Of a DNA stretch of 64,000 nucleotides, positions 43,974-53,029 are shown in pieces. The translations under genes and the position numbers were made by a program. Below the pieces are notes generated by a model, which was not told the origin of the DNA, did no database searches, and saw only the letters and a list, made by a program, of their open reading frames with translations. Each line of letters starts with the position of its first letter. The stretch's first letter is position 1. The DNA is from Bacteroidota bacterium (lineage in GTDB: Bacteria; Bacteroidota; Bacteroidia; Flavobacteriales; Weeksellaceae), in assembly GCA_018902795.1 (NCBI GenBank), contig JAHIQD010000020.1, positions 62,001 through 126,000 on the forward strand. The letters are read 5' to 3'.

Positions 43974-44783
43974 TTACAGAATCGCCTGTCTTACACGGGT
44001 TAATTTTTGAAGCAGATCTTCCAGTTTATCCAGCTGAAGCATGTTTGCGCCATCGGAAAGTGCGGTGGATGGTGTGGGGTGGGTTTCAATGAAAAGGCCG
44101 TCCGCTCCTACTGCGATTCCGGCTTTGGCGATGGTTTCAATTAGTTCCGGTCTTCCACCGGTAACTCCTGAATTCTGATTAGGCTGCTGCAGAGAATGCG
44201 TCACATCTAAAATAACCGGCGCATAGTTTCTCATGGTAGGAATTCCACGGAAATCTACGACCAAATCGGTATAACCAAAAGAATTTCCGCGTTCGATGAT
44301 CGCCGTTTTGTTGTTTCCGGAATCCACCACTTTTTCCACAGCGAATTTCATGGATTCTGGAGAAAGAAACTGACCTTTTTTCAGGGTAATGCATTTTCCG
44401 GTTTTTGCGGCAGCGACTAATAAATCGGTTTGTCGAACCAAAAACGCAGGAATCTGCAAAACATCTACATAATTCGCTGCCAGGGCTGCATGTTCGTTTT
44501 CGTGAATATCTGTCGTAGTAGGAATATTGAAAGTTTCTCCCACTTTTTTAAGAATTTCCAAAGATTTTTCTTCACCAATGGTGGTGAATGAATCTACGCG
44601 GCTTCTGTTTGCTTTTTTAAAACTTCCTTTGAAGATGTAAGGAATTTCGTATTTATTGGTAAGTTCTATCACTTTTTCAGCAATTCTAAGCGCCATATCT
44701 TCGCCTTCAATAATGCACGGACCTGCAATTAGAAAGAAGTTTTTTGAATTTTTGTGGTGGATGTTTTCTAAGTATTGAATCAT
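43974..44783 (-). CDS. kdsA: 3-deoxy-8-phosphooctulonate (KDO-8-P) synthase
   Basis: The 269-residue enzyme condenses arabinose-5-phosphate and PEP for lipopolysaccharide KDO. It has LIAGPCIIEGEDMA at the start, FKGSFKKANRSR, TDIHE, KKGQFLSPE, RGNSFGYTDLVVDFR, DVTHSLQQPN and GLFIETHP near the end. The Cys in IAGPC, together with the surrounding motifs, is usual for both enzyme classes. I do not call metal dependence. Length is normal. Confidence 0.96.
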   Translation of the reverse strand: MIQYLENIHHKNSKNFFLIAGPCIIEGEDMALRIAEKVIELTNKYEIPYIFKGSFKKANRSRVDSFTTIGEEKSLEILKKVGETFNIPTTTDIHENEHAALAANYVDVLQIPAFLVRQTDLLVAAAKTGKCITLKKGQFLSPESMKFAVEKVVDSGNNKTAIIERGNSFGYTDLVVDFRGIPTMRNYAPVILDVTHSLQQPNQNSGVTGGRPELIETIAKAGIAVGADGLFIETHPTPSTALSDGANMLQLDKLEDLLQKLTRVRQAIL

Positions 44784-44887
44784 TACTTTTGGTTTAAAGT
44801 TTAATCTTAAATTAAGAATTCAAAAATACGGATTTTTTTGTTGAACTAGTTTCTGAGTTTTGGTTTAAACTTGCAAACTAACTCCAT

Positions 44888-44909
44888 AAAAAAAACGGGG
44901 TTTAGCCCG
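44888..44909 (-). terminator. Terminator after the secreted hypothetical gene
   Basis: On the minus strand CGGGCTAAACCCCG is followed by eight T (44888-44895 complement). The stem is short (4 bp), so efficiency may be modest. Confidence 0.6.
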
Positions 44910-44952
44910 CTCCTATTGATTGTATTTTCTTTAAAATTTTAAAGCCTGCAAT

Positions 44953-45624
44953 TTATTTAATTAAAACAAGCAGTAATTTGTTGATTTCTGAAATATTAGA
45001 AAAATCTATTTTTCTTCCTTTAAAATTTTGATTGATAAGTTCCTTTTTTTCAGGAAAAAGGTTTATAAATTCTTTTTTTAATTCGGGGATAGCATTGATT
45101 TCCCCCTTTTCTTTCTGAATGAAATATACATCGGGTACTTTTTTATATTCAGGGGGTGTGCTCATTTCAAAAGAAGTTCGACCTACTTTTTCAGGAATAA
45201 ATACAATTTTAGTTTTTCTATAAATTGCAAAATGATCATTGTTAGCAACTTCGAAGAGATAACCGTCATACCTTACACGATTCAAATAATAGGTTGAATA
45301 AATAATTGTTTCATTGGTATCTACAAATTCTATGGGGAAGCTATATGTTTTTTTCAACTTATAATAACTACCATCTTTAATAATCTCCAACTCATCATCG
45401 AACGCGTTATACCGTATTTTGTGAAGTATCGATGAACCTTTAACTCTTCCTGTTATAAAATCTGGATAAACAAAAATACTCCCTTCAATATCCATACTTG
45501 GTTTTTTCGCAGACCCAATCAATGCGATATTTGATCGGTTGAGTTCGAGATTATCCATTGACGGTGTTTGAGCGGAAAACTGCAAACTTGATGTTATAAC
45601 GATAAACAGTATAATTTTCTTCAT
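44953..45624 (-). CDS. Secreted protein of unknown function
   Basis: The 223-residue protein has a signal peptide (MKKIILFIVITSSLQFSAQ). Tyrosine-rich beta-strand segments follow (IVYPDF-like FVYPDFITGRVKG, YYLNRVRYDGYLFEVANNDHFAIYRK). The C terminus is charged (LKKEFINLFPEKKELINQNFKGRKI in blocks). I do not recognise a family. It stands alone between a DUF1697 gene and kdsA. Confidence 0.72.
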   Translation of the reverse strand: MKKIILFIVITSSLQFSAQTPSMDNLELNRSNIALIGSAKKPSMDIEGSIFVYPDFITGRVKGSSILHKIRYNAFDDELEIIKDGSYYKLKKTYSFPIEFVDTNETIIYSTYYLNRVRYDGYLFEVANNDHFAIYRKTKIVFIPEKVGRTSFEMSTPPEYKKVPDVYFIQKEKGEINAIPELKKEFINLFPEKKELINQNFKGRKIDFSNISEINKLLLVLIK

Positions 45625-45713
45625 TTTAGAAAGCTACTTTATGTGAAAATCAAAGTTAAACTTTTTTAATTAACACGAAACAGCTTAAAGAAAGTTATAA
45701 TGTACAATTATTT

Positions 45714-46238
45714 TCAAAACTTTTTAAGGATCTTTTCGAACGTATTTATATTTCTGGAAGTCATCTGTGCCTTCAGTGTTTTTTTTCCTAACACTTTTCC
45801 GAAGGTAGAATCCAGCGTATTTCCTTTCGGAACCTGCCAGTAGAAAGTAGTTGATACAATTTCAGCTTTTTCGTTTTCGGATTTTTCTGAATGGTTAAAT
45901 TCTTCAAGAAGCGTATTTTCAACACTTTCAGTTCCAACAAATGCATAAATATGCAGCTCTTCAGCTTTCACGAAAGGACAGTTTTCAAAGATTGCTGCTA
46001 TTTCCTTTTCGGATTTAAGAAAAAGAAAAGTATCATAACTGAAATGATCAGACATTTCTTTTTCCAAAACGGTTTTCAGTTCCGAAACCTTTTTATCAGA
46101 CGAAAATAAGATGTTTCCGGAAGCAAGAACCGACGAAACCTCTCTCATGCCCGAATCAGCAAATACTTTGCAGACTTCTGCCATTTTCATGGAAGTACCG
46201 TTGACGTTTACCCTGCGAAGAAAAGCACAGTATTTCAT
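45714..46238 (-). CDS. DUF1697 domain protein
   Basis: The 174-residue cytoplasmic protein opens CAFLRRVNVNGTSMKMAEV and continues ASGNILFSSDK, the conserved N-terminal half of DUF1697 (usually LLRGINVGG and SGNVVF). No catalytic residues have been defined for the family. Its ATG lies 2 bp after the stop of the 1161-residue membrane protein gene, so the two are co-transcribed. No functional link is evident. Confidence 0.85.
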   Translation of the reverse strand: MKYCAFLRRVNVNGTSMKMAEVCKVFADSGMREVSSVLASGNILFSSDKKVSELKTVLEKEMSDHFSYDTFLFLKSEKEIAAIFENCPFVKAEELHIYAFVGTESVENTLLEEFNHSEKSENEKAEIVSTTFYWQVPKGNTLDSTFGKVLGKKTLKAQMTSRNINTFEKILKKF

Positions 46239-46239
46239 G

Positions 46240-49200
46240 TTATTGAGTCGCTTTCATGATAGCATTCGTAATCTGATCTTCTTTTTCTTTGGAATATGTG
46301 GAATCATAAGGAGTCATCACATCAAAAAGATAGGTATAGAAAGGCGTGATTTTCTGTACTTTTTCAGCTTCATTGAATGCTTTTTCTTTCCCCATCTGCT
46401 GGAGGGTTTTCACAAATGAATTAAAACGCTTGTCGATCGGCTCAATGGATTTTACCAAATAGCTGTACCCTTTATCTTTTTGCCCGATTTTATTGTAAGC
46501 ATCGGAAACAGCACCAACAATCAGTGAATATTCCATCGGTTTTGTCCGCATCTGTCTGGATACAAAACGCTGTTCGGACGGACTCAAATTACTGTAATAA
46601 TCGTATTCTGTAAAGATTCCGTTTTTAAGTTCTTCTGCTAATTTAAGACCTTTCTGTTCCTGTCCGGATACGATATAACCGTACACCATAGAACTTAATG
46701 AACGCGGATCATTGTATTTGGACACCGGAATTTCTCTGGAAGCCAAATCCAAAACTTCAATAGCTTTCGCTTTCTGTCCGGCAAGTGTAAGAGCTTCGGC
46801 AGCGCGGCTTGCAGAGCTTCTATAGCTTACAATATTTTGTGTACAGGTTTCATCGAAATGAACATTTAAATCTTTAAAATTCCCCCACTTGTAATTTTTA
46901 ACAATATTATAAAGTGAATTGGCGTCTACTCTTCCCATTTCCCCATCTTCCCGTTCCGGCGTGTGGATAGGAACCAAGCGGTAACTGAAACCGTCATACT
47001 GAAGATAATTGCCCAGATAGAAAATGTTTTCAGGATCGTAAATTCCTCCTGTTGAGAAATTAATCGGTCTCTTCCAGTCGAAATTGGCAAGGATATCAAG
47101 CATCATCAGGTTATTTTTGAACATGCTGTTGCTTTTGTACTCTATCGTAATGTTATCAACGGTTTGCGCTAAATCTTTAGCGTCGATAATACCTGCTTTT
47201 ACTGCATTGGCTTTATTTACCGGCAATACTAATTTAGAAACCGGCAGGAAATTGAATTTATCATATTTCGCTTCACCGAAAAGCATTTTTAAGATTTCAT
47301 CCTTATCGTCAGATTTTACTTTGATAAAATTCATTGCCTCTTTTAAGGTCATCGAATCCTGAGTCGCAAACTTTCTGAAACCTGCAAATGCAGTATCCGG
47401 AGCGCCCTGGTCTTTCAGGTTGGCGAAAACATTTTTCCAGTCTTCTTTACTCATGAGGTAAATCTGATCGTTGGTTCCGTCGCGGTAATCTTCGTGTTTC
47501 AATATGGAAGGAACCGGCATTGCATTGTAAGTTCTTCTTTTTACCTGATCGATATTCCACGGTGTTGAAAGTAAAGTGAAATTGACCACTTTCACGTCAT
47601 CGCGAAGGCCCGAAGTTTCCTGCATTCCCCAAATCGGGTACGTATCATTATCACCGTAAACGAAGAGGATATCGTTTTTCGGTAATGATTTTAAGGTAGA
47701 ATAAGCATAGTCGTAAGCGGTATATCTTCCGCTTCTGTCATGAACATTATAGTTTTGAAAGCCCATCATTAAAGGAATTCCTAAAAGAACAATTCCGGCA
47801 ATAGTATTTACGTTATTTGATTTTACTTTTTCCTGAATAAACCAAAGTATCGCTGCTGCACCTAGGCCGATCCAAATGGCAAATGCGTAGAAAGATCCCA
47901 CCATGGCGTAATCTCTTTCACGTACTTCGAAAGGTTTTACTCCTGTGTAGAAAACAATTCCGACACTCGTTAAAATAAAGAGTGATAATATGGCATAGAA
48001 CCTTCCGAAATCTTTATTCAGCTGGAAAAAGAATCCGATTAAACCAAGCAGTAATGGTAAAAAGAAAAAAGCAACCGTACTTTCATTTTTGAATTTTGCA
48101 GGCATTTTGCTTTGGTCTCCCCACATGGCATTATCGATAAAAGAAATCCCGGAAATCCAGTTTCCTCTGTTGTTTTCCATATGCCCTTCAAGGTCGTTCT
48201 GTCGTCCGACAAAATTCCACATGAGGTATCTTACAAAATAATAACCGTTCTGAAAAGTGAAGAAATAATCTAAATTCTGTCCTAAAGAAGGCCTTTGAAC
48301 ATTGATTAAATTATAAGGTTTTACTTTCAGATAATCCTCAGCTTTGATACTTCCCTCTTCATATTTCTTGCGAAGATCATCAAAAATCTTTTTGGCTTCC
48401 GGGCTGTCAGCAACATCGCTGTTACCGTAATTGAACGAAAAGTCCGGGGCGCCGTACATGGAAATATAATTTGCCATCACATCTTTATCTTCGCTGAACA
48501 TTCTCGGCATAAAACTGATATGATCCGTACTGTAAACATAATTGAACCGGTCTCCTACTTTTCTGTAAGTTCCGGTCTGCTCATCTTTTTCATAAACATC
48601 GCCGGTTTTTTGCGTTTTGTAACTTCCGTCATCATTTTTCTGAATTCCGTTGGCATCAAGATAAGCGGTATAATTCTGTCCGTAAGAAGTCGGCCAGTCG
48701 CCGTACTGTTCCCGGTTGTAATAATCCAGCATTCCGATCGCGTTATCAGGATTGTTAAGGTTCATCGGCGGATTTGCGTTCGCACGGATTGGAATTACCA
48801 TCCAGCACGAAAAACCGATAATCATATAGATTACAGAAAGCACAATCGTCTGATAAATGCTTTTTCCTGATCTTTTAGCATATTTGAGAGCGAAATAACA
48901 TACAGCAATTAAGATAACAAACGCAATGATGGTTCCAGAATGGAAAGGAAGACCAATTCCGTTAACGGCAAAAATTTCCATCTTGCCGAATAAAGTCATA
49001 ATTAAAGGAAATATCCCTTTAAAAACCGCGGCCAGAATCAACAGCGTGAAAAAATTTGCCCAAAGAAAACTTTTCCAAGTAAATTCATAGTTCCGTGCAT
49101 AATAAATTAAGCAAACTGCAGGAATAGCAAGCATTCCCATCATGTGAACTCCAATGGATAAACCGGTTACGAAAAATATTAAAATAATCCATCTTTCATT

Positions 49201-49725
49201 GTCAGCGTCATGGTATTCGTTTTCCCACTTGGTTATCAGCCAAAGTAAAAGTGCGATAAACATGGAAGCCATGGAATATACTTCTCCTTCCACTGCCGAA
49301 AACCAGAAAGTATCCGAGAAGGTGAAACATAAAGCTCCGATTGCTCCTGCAAAAAGGATAGATATTTCCTGAGGTTTTGTGATCTGATCAAAGTCTTTAT
49401 TGAGAAGTCTTCTTACCAAATGGGTGATCGTCCAGAACAGGAAAAGAATAGTTACTGCACTGAAAAGCGCCGACATTGCGTTAATCACTACAGAATAATT
49501 CTCCCCGTTACCGAAAGCAAATATTGCTGCAACCGCTCCCAGCAACTGAAAAAGTGCCGCTCCGGGTGCATGCGTAACCTCCAGCTTTACCGCCGAAGAA
49601 ATATATTCGCCGCAATCCCAGAAACTGAAATTCGGTTCAATGGTTGATAAGTAGGTAAAAAAAGCAATCACGAAAACTACCCATCCCAAAAGGGTGTTCC
49701 ACTGTTTAAAAGACCAGTTTTTCAT
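46240..49725 (-). CDS. DUF2723 membrane protein (GT117-type, PMT-like) with TPR-like C terminus
   Basis: The 1161-residue protein begins with the DUF2723 signature (FVIAFFTYLSTIEPNFSFWDCGEYISSAVKLEVTHAPGAALF in blocks). The acidic WDCGE lies in the first periplasmic loop, as in polyprenol-phosphate mannosyltransferase relatives. About eleven transmembrane helices occupy residues 1-330 and 560-680. The soluble remainder ends in helical TPR-like repeats (ALTLAGQKAKAIEVLDLA, SYLVKSIEPIDKRF). The family is found mainly in Bacteroidota and is proposed to be a glycosyltransferase using lipid-linked sugars. Substrate unknown. Confidence 0.88.
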   Translation of the reverse strand: MKNWSFKQWNTLLGWVVFVIAFFTYLSTIEPNFSFWDCGEYISSAVKLEVTHAPGAALFQLLGAVAAIFAFGNGENYSVVINAMSALFSAVTILFLFWTITHLVRRLLNKDFDQITKPQEISILFAGAIGALCFTFSDTFWFSAVEGEVYSMASMFIALLLWLITKWENEYHDADNERWIILIFFVTGLSIGVHMMGMLAIPAVCLIYYARNYEFTWKSFLWANFFTLLILAAVFKGIFPLIMTLFGKMEIFAVNGIGLPFHSGTIIAFVILIAVCYFALKYAKRSGKSIYQTIVLSVIYMIIGFSCWMVIPIRANANPPMNLNNPDNAIGMLDYYNREQYGDWPTSYGQNYTAYLDANGIQKNDDGSYKTQKTGDVYEKDEQTGTYRKVGDRFNYVYSTDHISFMPRMFSEDKDVMANYISMYGAPDFSFNYGNSDVADSPEAKKIFDDLRKKYEEGSIKAEDYLKVKPYNLINVQRPSLGQNLDYFFTFQNGYYFVRYLMWNFVGRQNDLEGHMENNRGNWISGISFIDNAMWGDQSKMPAKFKNESTVAFFFLPLLLGLIGFFFQLNKDFGRFYAILSLFILTSVGIVFYTGVKPFEVRERDYAMVGSFYAFAIWIGLGAAAILWFIQEKVKSNNVNTIAGIVLLGIPLMMGFQNYNVHDRSGRYTAYDYAYSTLKSLPKNDILFVYGDNDTYPIWGMQETSGLRDDVKVVNFTLLSTPWNIDQVKRRTYNAMPVPSILKHEDYRDGTNDQIYLMSKEDWKNVFANLKDQGAPDTAFAGFRKFATQDSMTLKEAMNFIKVKSDDKDEILKMLFGEAKYDKFNFLPVSKLVLPVNKANAVKAGIIDAKDLAQTVDNITIEYKSNSMFKNNLMMLDILANFDWKRPINFSTGGIYDPENIFYLGNYLQYDGFSYRLVPIHTPEREDGEMGRVDANSLYNIVKNYKWGNFKDLNVHFDETCTQNIVSYRSSASRAAEALTLAGQKAKAIEVLDLASREIPVSKYNDPRSLSSMVYGYIVSGQEQKGLKLAEELKNGIFTEYDYYSNLSPSEQRFVSRQMRTKPMEYSLIVGAVSDAYNKIGQKDKGYSYLVKSIEPIDKRFNSFVKTLQQMGKEKAFNEAEKVQKITPFYTYLFDVMTPYDSTYSKEKEDQITNAIMKATQ

Positions 49726-49909
49726 ATATAAAATTCAATGTTGCGAAAATAAGGTTTTTCCTCTATTATCTTCTGATTTTAACAAAAATTAAATGAAAAG
49801 TCTTGATTTTTAGTGAGCATATCCGCGCTATTTTTTGTTAATTAGTACAAAAATGTTATGCATTAAATCATGTTCCGAGGCATTAATTATTATATTATTT
49901 ATTTTTTAG

Positions 49910-49917
49910 TATTTTTG
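49910..49917 (+). promoter_or_regulatory. -7 element (TATTTTTG) for the cysteine-synthase-like gene
   Basis: A perfect TAnnTTTG followed by C lies 31 bp upstream of the ATG at 49949. Confidence 0.6.
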
Positions 49918-49948
49918 CACACGGTTTTCTAGAGAAAAATAACGAAAA

Positions 49949-50986
49949 ATGACTAATGTTCACGATAATATTCTTGGCTTAATTGGCAATACGCCATTGG
50001 TAAAACTTAATGCAGTTACCAAAGAAATTCCTGCTACAGTGTATGCCAAATTAGAATCATATAATCCCGGCCATTCTACAAAAGACAGAATTGCAATACA
50101 TATTATAGAAGCAGCAGAAAAAAAAGGACTTTTAAAACCCGGTTCTACCATTGTAGAAACAACTTCCGGAAATACAGGCTTTTCTATTGCGATGGTTTGT
50201 ATTATTAAAGGTTACAAATGTATTCTGGCAGTAAGCAACAAAACAAAAAAAGAAAAAATCGCCTATCTGAAGGCGCTTGGAGCTACAGTTTACATCTGTC
50301 CTGCTAATGTTCCTGCGGACGATCCTAGATCGTATTATGAAGTTGCGAAAAGAATTGCTTCAGAAACTCCGGATTCTATTTACATCAATCAATATTTTAA
50401 CGAACTTAATATTGATGCCCACTACCAAACAACGGGTCCTGAAATCTGGGAACAGACAGACGGAAAAATCACTCACCTTATTGCCTGCACAGGAACCGGC
50501 GGAACATTATCCGGCTCAGCAAAATATTTAAAGGAAAAAAATCCAAATATCAAAGTGATCGGCGTTGATGCTTCCGGTTCTATCCTTAAAGGTTTCCACG
50601 AAACGGGAAAAATCAATAAGGACGAAATTCATCCTTACCAAATCGAGGGAATGGGCAAAAACTTAATTCCTGCTGCTTTGCTGTTTGATAAAGTAGATGA
50701 ATTTGTAAGAGTAAACGACGAAATGTCTGCTTACCGCACCCGCGAAATCGCTTTGAAAGAAGCTATCATGGGAGGTTACACCACCGGCGCAGTTACCCAG
50801 GGGCTTTTACAGTATGCCAATTCACACCAGTTTTCAAAAGATGATGTTGTGGTAGCTATTTTCCCTGATCACGGGTCCAGATACATTACCAAAGTATACA
50901 GTGATGAGTGGATGGAAGAACAAGGATTCATCAATAACTGTGTTCATAATTACGACGAAGTTTTCAAAACTGAAATTATCAAGTAA
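49949..50986 (+). CDS. Cysteine-synthase-family PLP enzyme, candidate cysteate synthase
   Basis: The 345-residue fold-type II PLP enzyme has IGNTPLVKL, the PLP lysine in PGHSTKDR (Lys45; classical CysK has GSVKDR), the TSGNTG substrate loop and the phosphate loop TGTGGTLSG. The C-terminal stretch continues past the usual end (about 310) with VYSDEWMEEQGF. In flavobacteria a member of this family next to a serine-palmitoyltransferase-like gene is linked to sulfonolipid (capnine) synthesis, where it would make L-cysteate. I infer that role from the neighbour. Ordinary cysteine synthase is the alternative. Confidence 0.85.
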   Translation: MTNVHDNILGLIGNTPLVKLNAVTKEIPATVYAKLESYNPGHSTKDRIAIHIIEAAEKKGLLKPGSTIVETTSGNTGFSIAMVCIIKGYKCILAVSNKTKKEKIAYLKALGATVYICPANVPADDPRSYYEVAKRIASETPDSIYINQYFNELNIDAHYQTTGPEIWEQTDGKITHLIACTGTGGTLSGSAKYLKEKNPNIKVIGVDASGSILKGFHETGKINKDEIHPYQIEGMGKNLIPAALLFDKVDEFVRVNDEMSAYRTREIALKEAIMGGYTTGAVTQGLLQYANSHQFSKDDVVVAIFPDHGSRYITKVYSDEWMEEQGFINNCVHNYDEVFKTEIIK

Positions 50987-51059
50987 TCCGATTGTGAAAA
51001 TAAATTGTATTGAGACCTTTTTGTACCCTTACGAAAAGGTTTCTTTAGTCAAATTTTGT

Positions 51060-51067
51060 TAACTTTG
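51060..51067 (+). promoter_or_regulatory. -7 element (TAACTTTG) for the acyltransferase gene
   Basis: A perfect TAnnTTTG lies 35 bp upstream of the ATG at 51103, so this gene has its own promoter besides possible read-through. Confidence 0.55.
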
Positions 51068-51102
51068 TGCCTACTTTATATTAAAAAAAAATTAAAAAAA
51101 TA

Positions 51103-52377
51103 ATGACAGATATTTTTGATCGGTTACGACAAAATCCAGGACCGCTCGGACAGTTTGCAGATTATGCAGAAGGATATTTCGTTTTTCCAAAATTAGAAGG
51201 ACCTATCGGACCCAGAATGAGATTTCAGGGAAGAGAAGTTGTTTTCTGGAGTGCTAATGATTACCTGGGCCTTTGCAACCATCCCGAAGTTTTGGAAGCA
51301 GATGCAAAAGCTGCCGCAGAATTCGGAATGTTTTATCCAATGGGAGCAAGAGCAATGTCCGGCGAAACCGAGCAGCATCAGCAATTGGAAAGAGAACTTG
51401 CTGAATTTGTCGGAAAGGAATCAGCTTATCTTTTAAATTTCGGATATCAGGGAATGGTTTCTACCATTGACGCGCTGGTTTCCAGACATGATGTTATTGT
51501 TTATGATTCCGATTCTCACGCCTGTATCGTTGACGGTGTAAGGCTTCACATGGGAAAAAGTTTTACTTTCAAGCATAATGATATTTCGAGTTTAGAAAAA
51601 AATCTTGCCCGTGCTACGAAAGTGGCAGAAGAAAATGGCGGAGGAATTTTGGTGATTACTGAAGGGGTTTTCGGAATGCGCGGAATGCAGGGAAAAATTA
51701 AAGAAATCTGTGAGTTGAAATCTAAATTTAATTTCAGACTCTTAGTTGATGATGCACACGGATTCGGAACTTTAGGTGCAACAGGCGCAGGAGCCGGTGA
51801 AGAACAGGGTTGCCAGGATCAGATTGATGTTTATTTCTCCACCTTTGCAAAATCGATGGCCGGTTTCGGTGCATTTATCGCAGGTGACAGTGATATTATC
51901 AGAATTTTAAAATATAATTTACGTTCTCAGGTTTTCGCCAAATCTTTAACAATGCCAATGGTAATCGGTGGTTTGAAGAGATTGGATTTGCTTCGTTCCC
52001 GTCCGGAAATTAAAGCAAAACTTTGGGAAAATGTAAACAAATTACAAAACGGATTGACGGAAAGAGGTTTCAATATCGGCGGAACAAATACATGTGTAAC
52101 TCCTGTAATGATGCAGGGTTCAACAGTTGAAGCTACTCTACTCGTTCAGGATTTAAGAGAAAATTACGGTATTTTTACGTCAGTAGTAATTTATCCTGTT
52201 ATCCCGAAAGGAATGATTTTGTTGAGATTAATTCCAACCGCTTCTCACACCGATTCCGAAATTAACGAAACTTTGGAAGCATTCGACGCTATCCACGATA
52301 AATTAACTTCCGGTTTTTATAAAGAGCAGGAACAGAAACTGTTAGAGGAAAAAGGATTATCCTTTAAATCATCATAA
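51103..52377 (+). CDS. Serine-palmitoyltransferase-like acyltransferase, candidate cysteate acyltransferase
   Basis: The 424-residue alpha-oxoamine synthase has WSANDYLGLCNHPEV, His139 (SDSHACI) for PLP stacking, VDDAHGFGTLG (Asp217, His219) and the PLP lysine Lys250 in FSTFAKSMAGFG. Family members join an amino acid to acyl-CoA or acyl-ACP. SPT (serine), KBL, ALAS and BioF are relatives. In Flavobacterium and Chryseobacterium a homologue uses cysteate to make capnine, the base of gliding-related sulfonolipids. The 116-bp distance to a cysteine-synthase-like gene supports that reading here. SPT for sphingolipids is the main alternative. Confidence 0.88.
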   Translation: MTDIFDRLRQNPGPLGQFADYAEGYFVFPKLEGPIGPRMRFQGREVVFWSANDYLGLCNHPEVLEADAKAAAEFGMFYPMGARAMSGETEQHQQLERELAEFVGKESAYLLNFGYQGMVSTIDALVSRHDVIVYDSDSHACIVDGVRLHMGKSFTFKHNDISSLEKNLARATKVAEENGGGILVITEGVFGMRGMQGKIKEICELKSKFNFRLLVDDAHGFGTLGATGAGAGEEQGCQDQIDVYFSTFAKSMAGFGAFIAGDSDIIRILKYNLRSQVFAKSLTMPMVIGGLKRLDLLRSRPEIKAKLWENVNKLQNGLTERGFNIGGTNTCVTPVMMQGSTVEATLLVQDLRENYGIFTSVVIYPVIPKGMILLRLIPTASHTDSEINETLEAFDAIHDKLTSGFYKEQEQKLLEEKGLSFKSS

Positions 52378-52403
52378 AATTTTTCAGTATTTATAAACCA
52401 TAT

Positions 52404-52435
52404 AAACCGCCTGAAAAATTCAGGCGGTTTATTAT
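52404..52435 (+). terminator. Intrinsic terminator after the acyltransferase gene
   Basis: An 11-bp perfect stem (52404-52414 with 52420-52430) has a 5-nt loop and is followed by an AT-rich tail. Confidence 0.85.
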
Positions 52436-52494
52436 TATAGTAATTCGGAATAAAAAATCATTGACTTTTAATCAAATCACACAAAAACAGTAAG

Positions 52495-52905
52495 ATGAAA
52501 CAGATCATTATCAGCAAACAGGATTTTACGAGAATTCATAAAGCCATCAAGGATGCCAAACAAAAAAATGCCATTAAAAAAGAAGATGCAGAAAAGCTAC
52601 TGCACGAATTACACTCTGCTAAAGTGGTAGAACCTGAAGATATTCCGGCAGATTTGGTGACGATGAATTCTGTGGTGAAAATTCATTTTCAAAACAATAA
52701 AACTGTTACTGAATTCAAAATAGTTTATCCTGATCAAGCCAACATCAAAGAACATAAAATTTCCATTTTCTCACCTGTTGCTTCCGCATTAATCGGTTAC
52801 AGCGTACATGACGAAATCGACTGGATCGTTCCTTCCGGAATGACCAAAATTATTATTGATGAAATTATCTACCAACCGGAAGCTGCCGGAGATTTTGATT
52901 TGTAA
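52495..52905 (+). CDS. GreA/GreB-family C-terminal domain protein (Rnk-like)
   Basis: The 136-residue protein has a short N-terminal coiled segment (about 8-48) and the GreA C-terminal FKBP-like domain (VTMNSVVKIHFQ, FKIVYPDQANIKEHKISIFSPVASALIGY in blocks, and DEIDWIVPSG). The coiled-coil finger is far shorter than in GreA, as in Rnk, which binds RNA polymerase but does not stimulate cleavage. It is a single gene, with a terminator on each side. Confidence 0.85.
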   Translation: MKQIIISKQDFTRIHKAIKDAKQKNAIKKEDAEKLLHELHSAKVVEPEDIPADLVTMNSVVKIHFQNNKTVTEFKIVYPDQANIKEHKISIFSPVASALIGYSVHDEIDWIVPSGMTKIIIDEIIYQPEAAGDFDL

Positions 52906-52942
52906 ATCCTCAATGAAACTTCGCTACAGTGCGAAAATTTAA

Positions 52943-52971
52943 AACCGGTAGAAATTTCTAGCGGTTTTTTT
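52943..52971 (+). terminator. Intrinsic terminator after the Rnk-like gene
   Basis: A hairpin made of AACCG/CGGTT ends around the palindrome TAGAAATTTCTA (52949-52960), with one G-G mismatch, is followed by seven T. Confidence 0.75.
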
Positions 52972-53008
52972 AAACTAACACAAATCTCCATATCTGAAAG
53001 ATTTAAAA

Positions 53009-53016
53009 TAAATTTG
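53009..53016 (+). promoter_or_regulatory. -7 element (TAAATTTG) for the radical SAM gene
   Basis: A perfect TAnnTTTG followed by C lies 13 bp upstream of the GTG start at 53030, giving a very short leader. Confidence 0.55.
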
Positions 53017-53029
53017 CAAAAATAATCCT

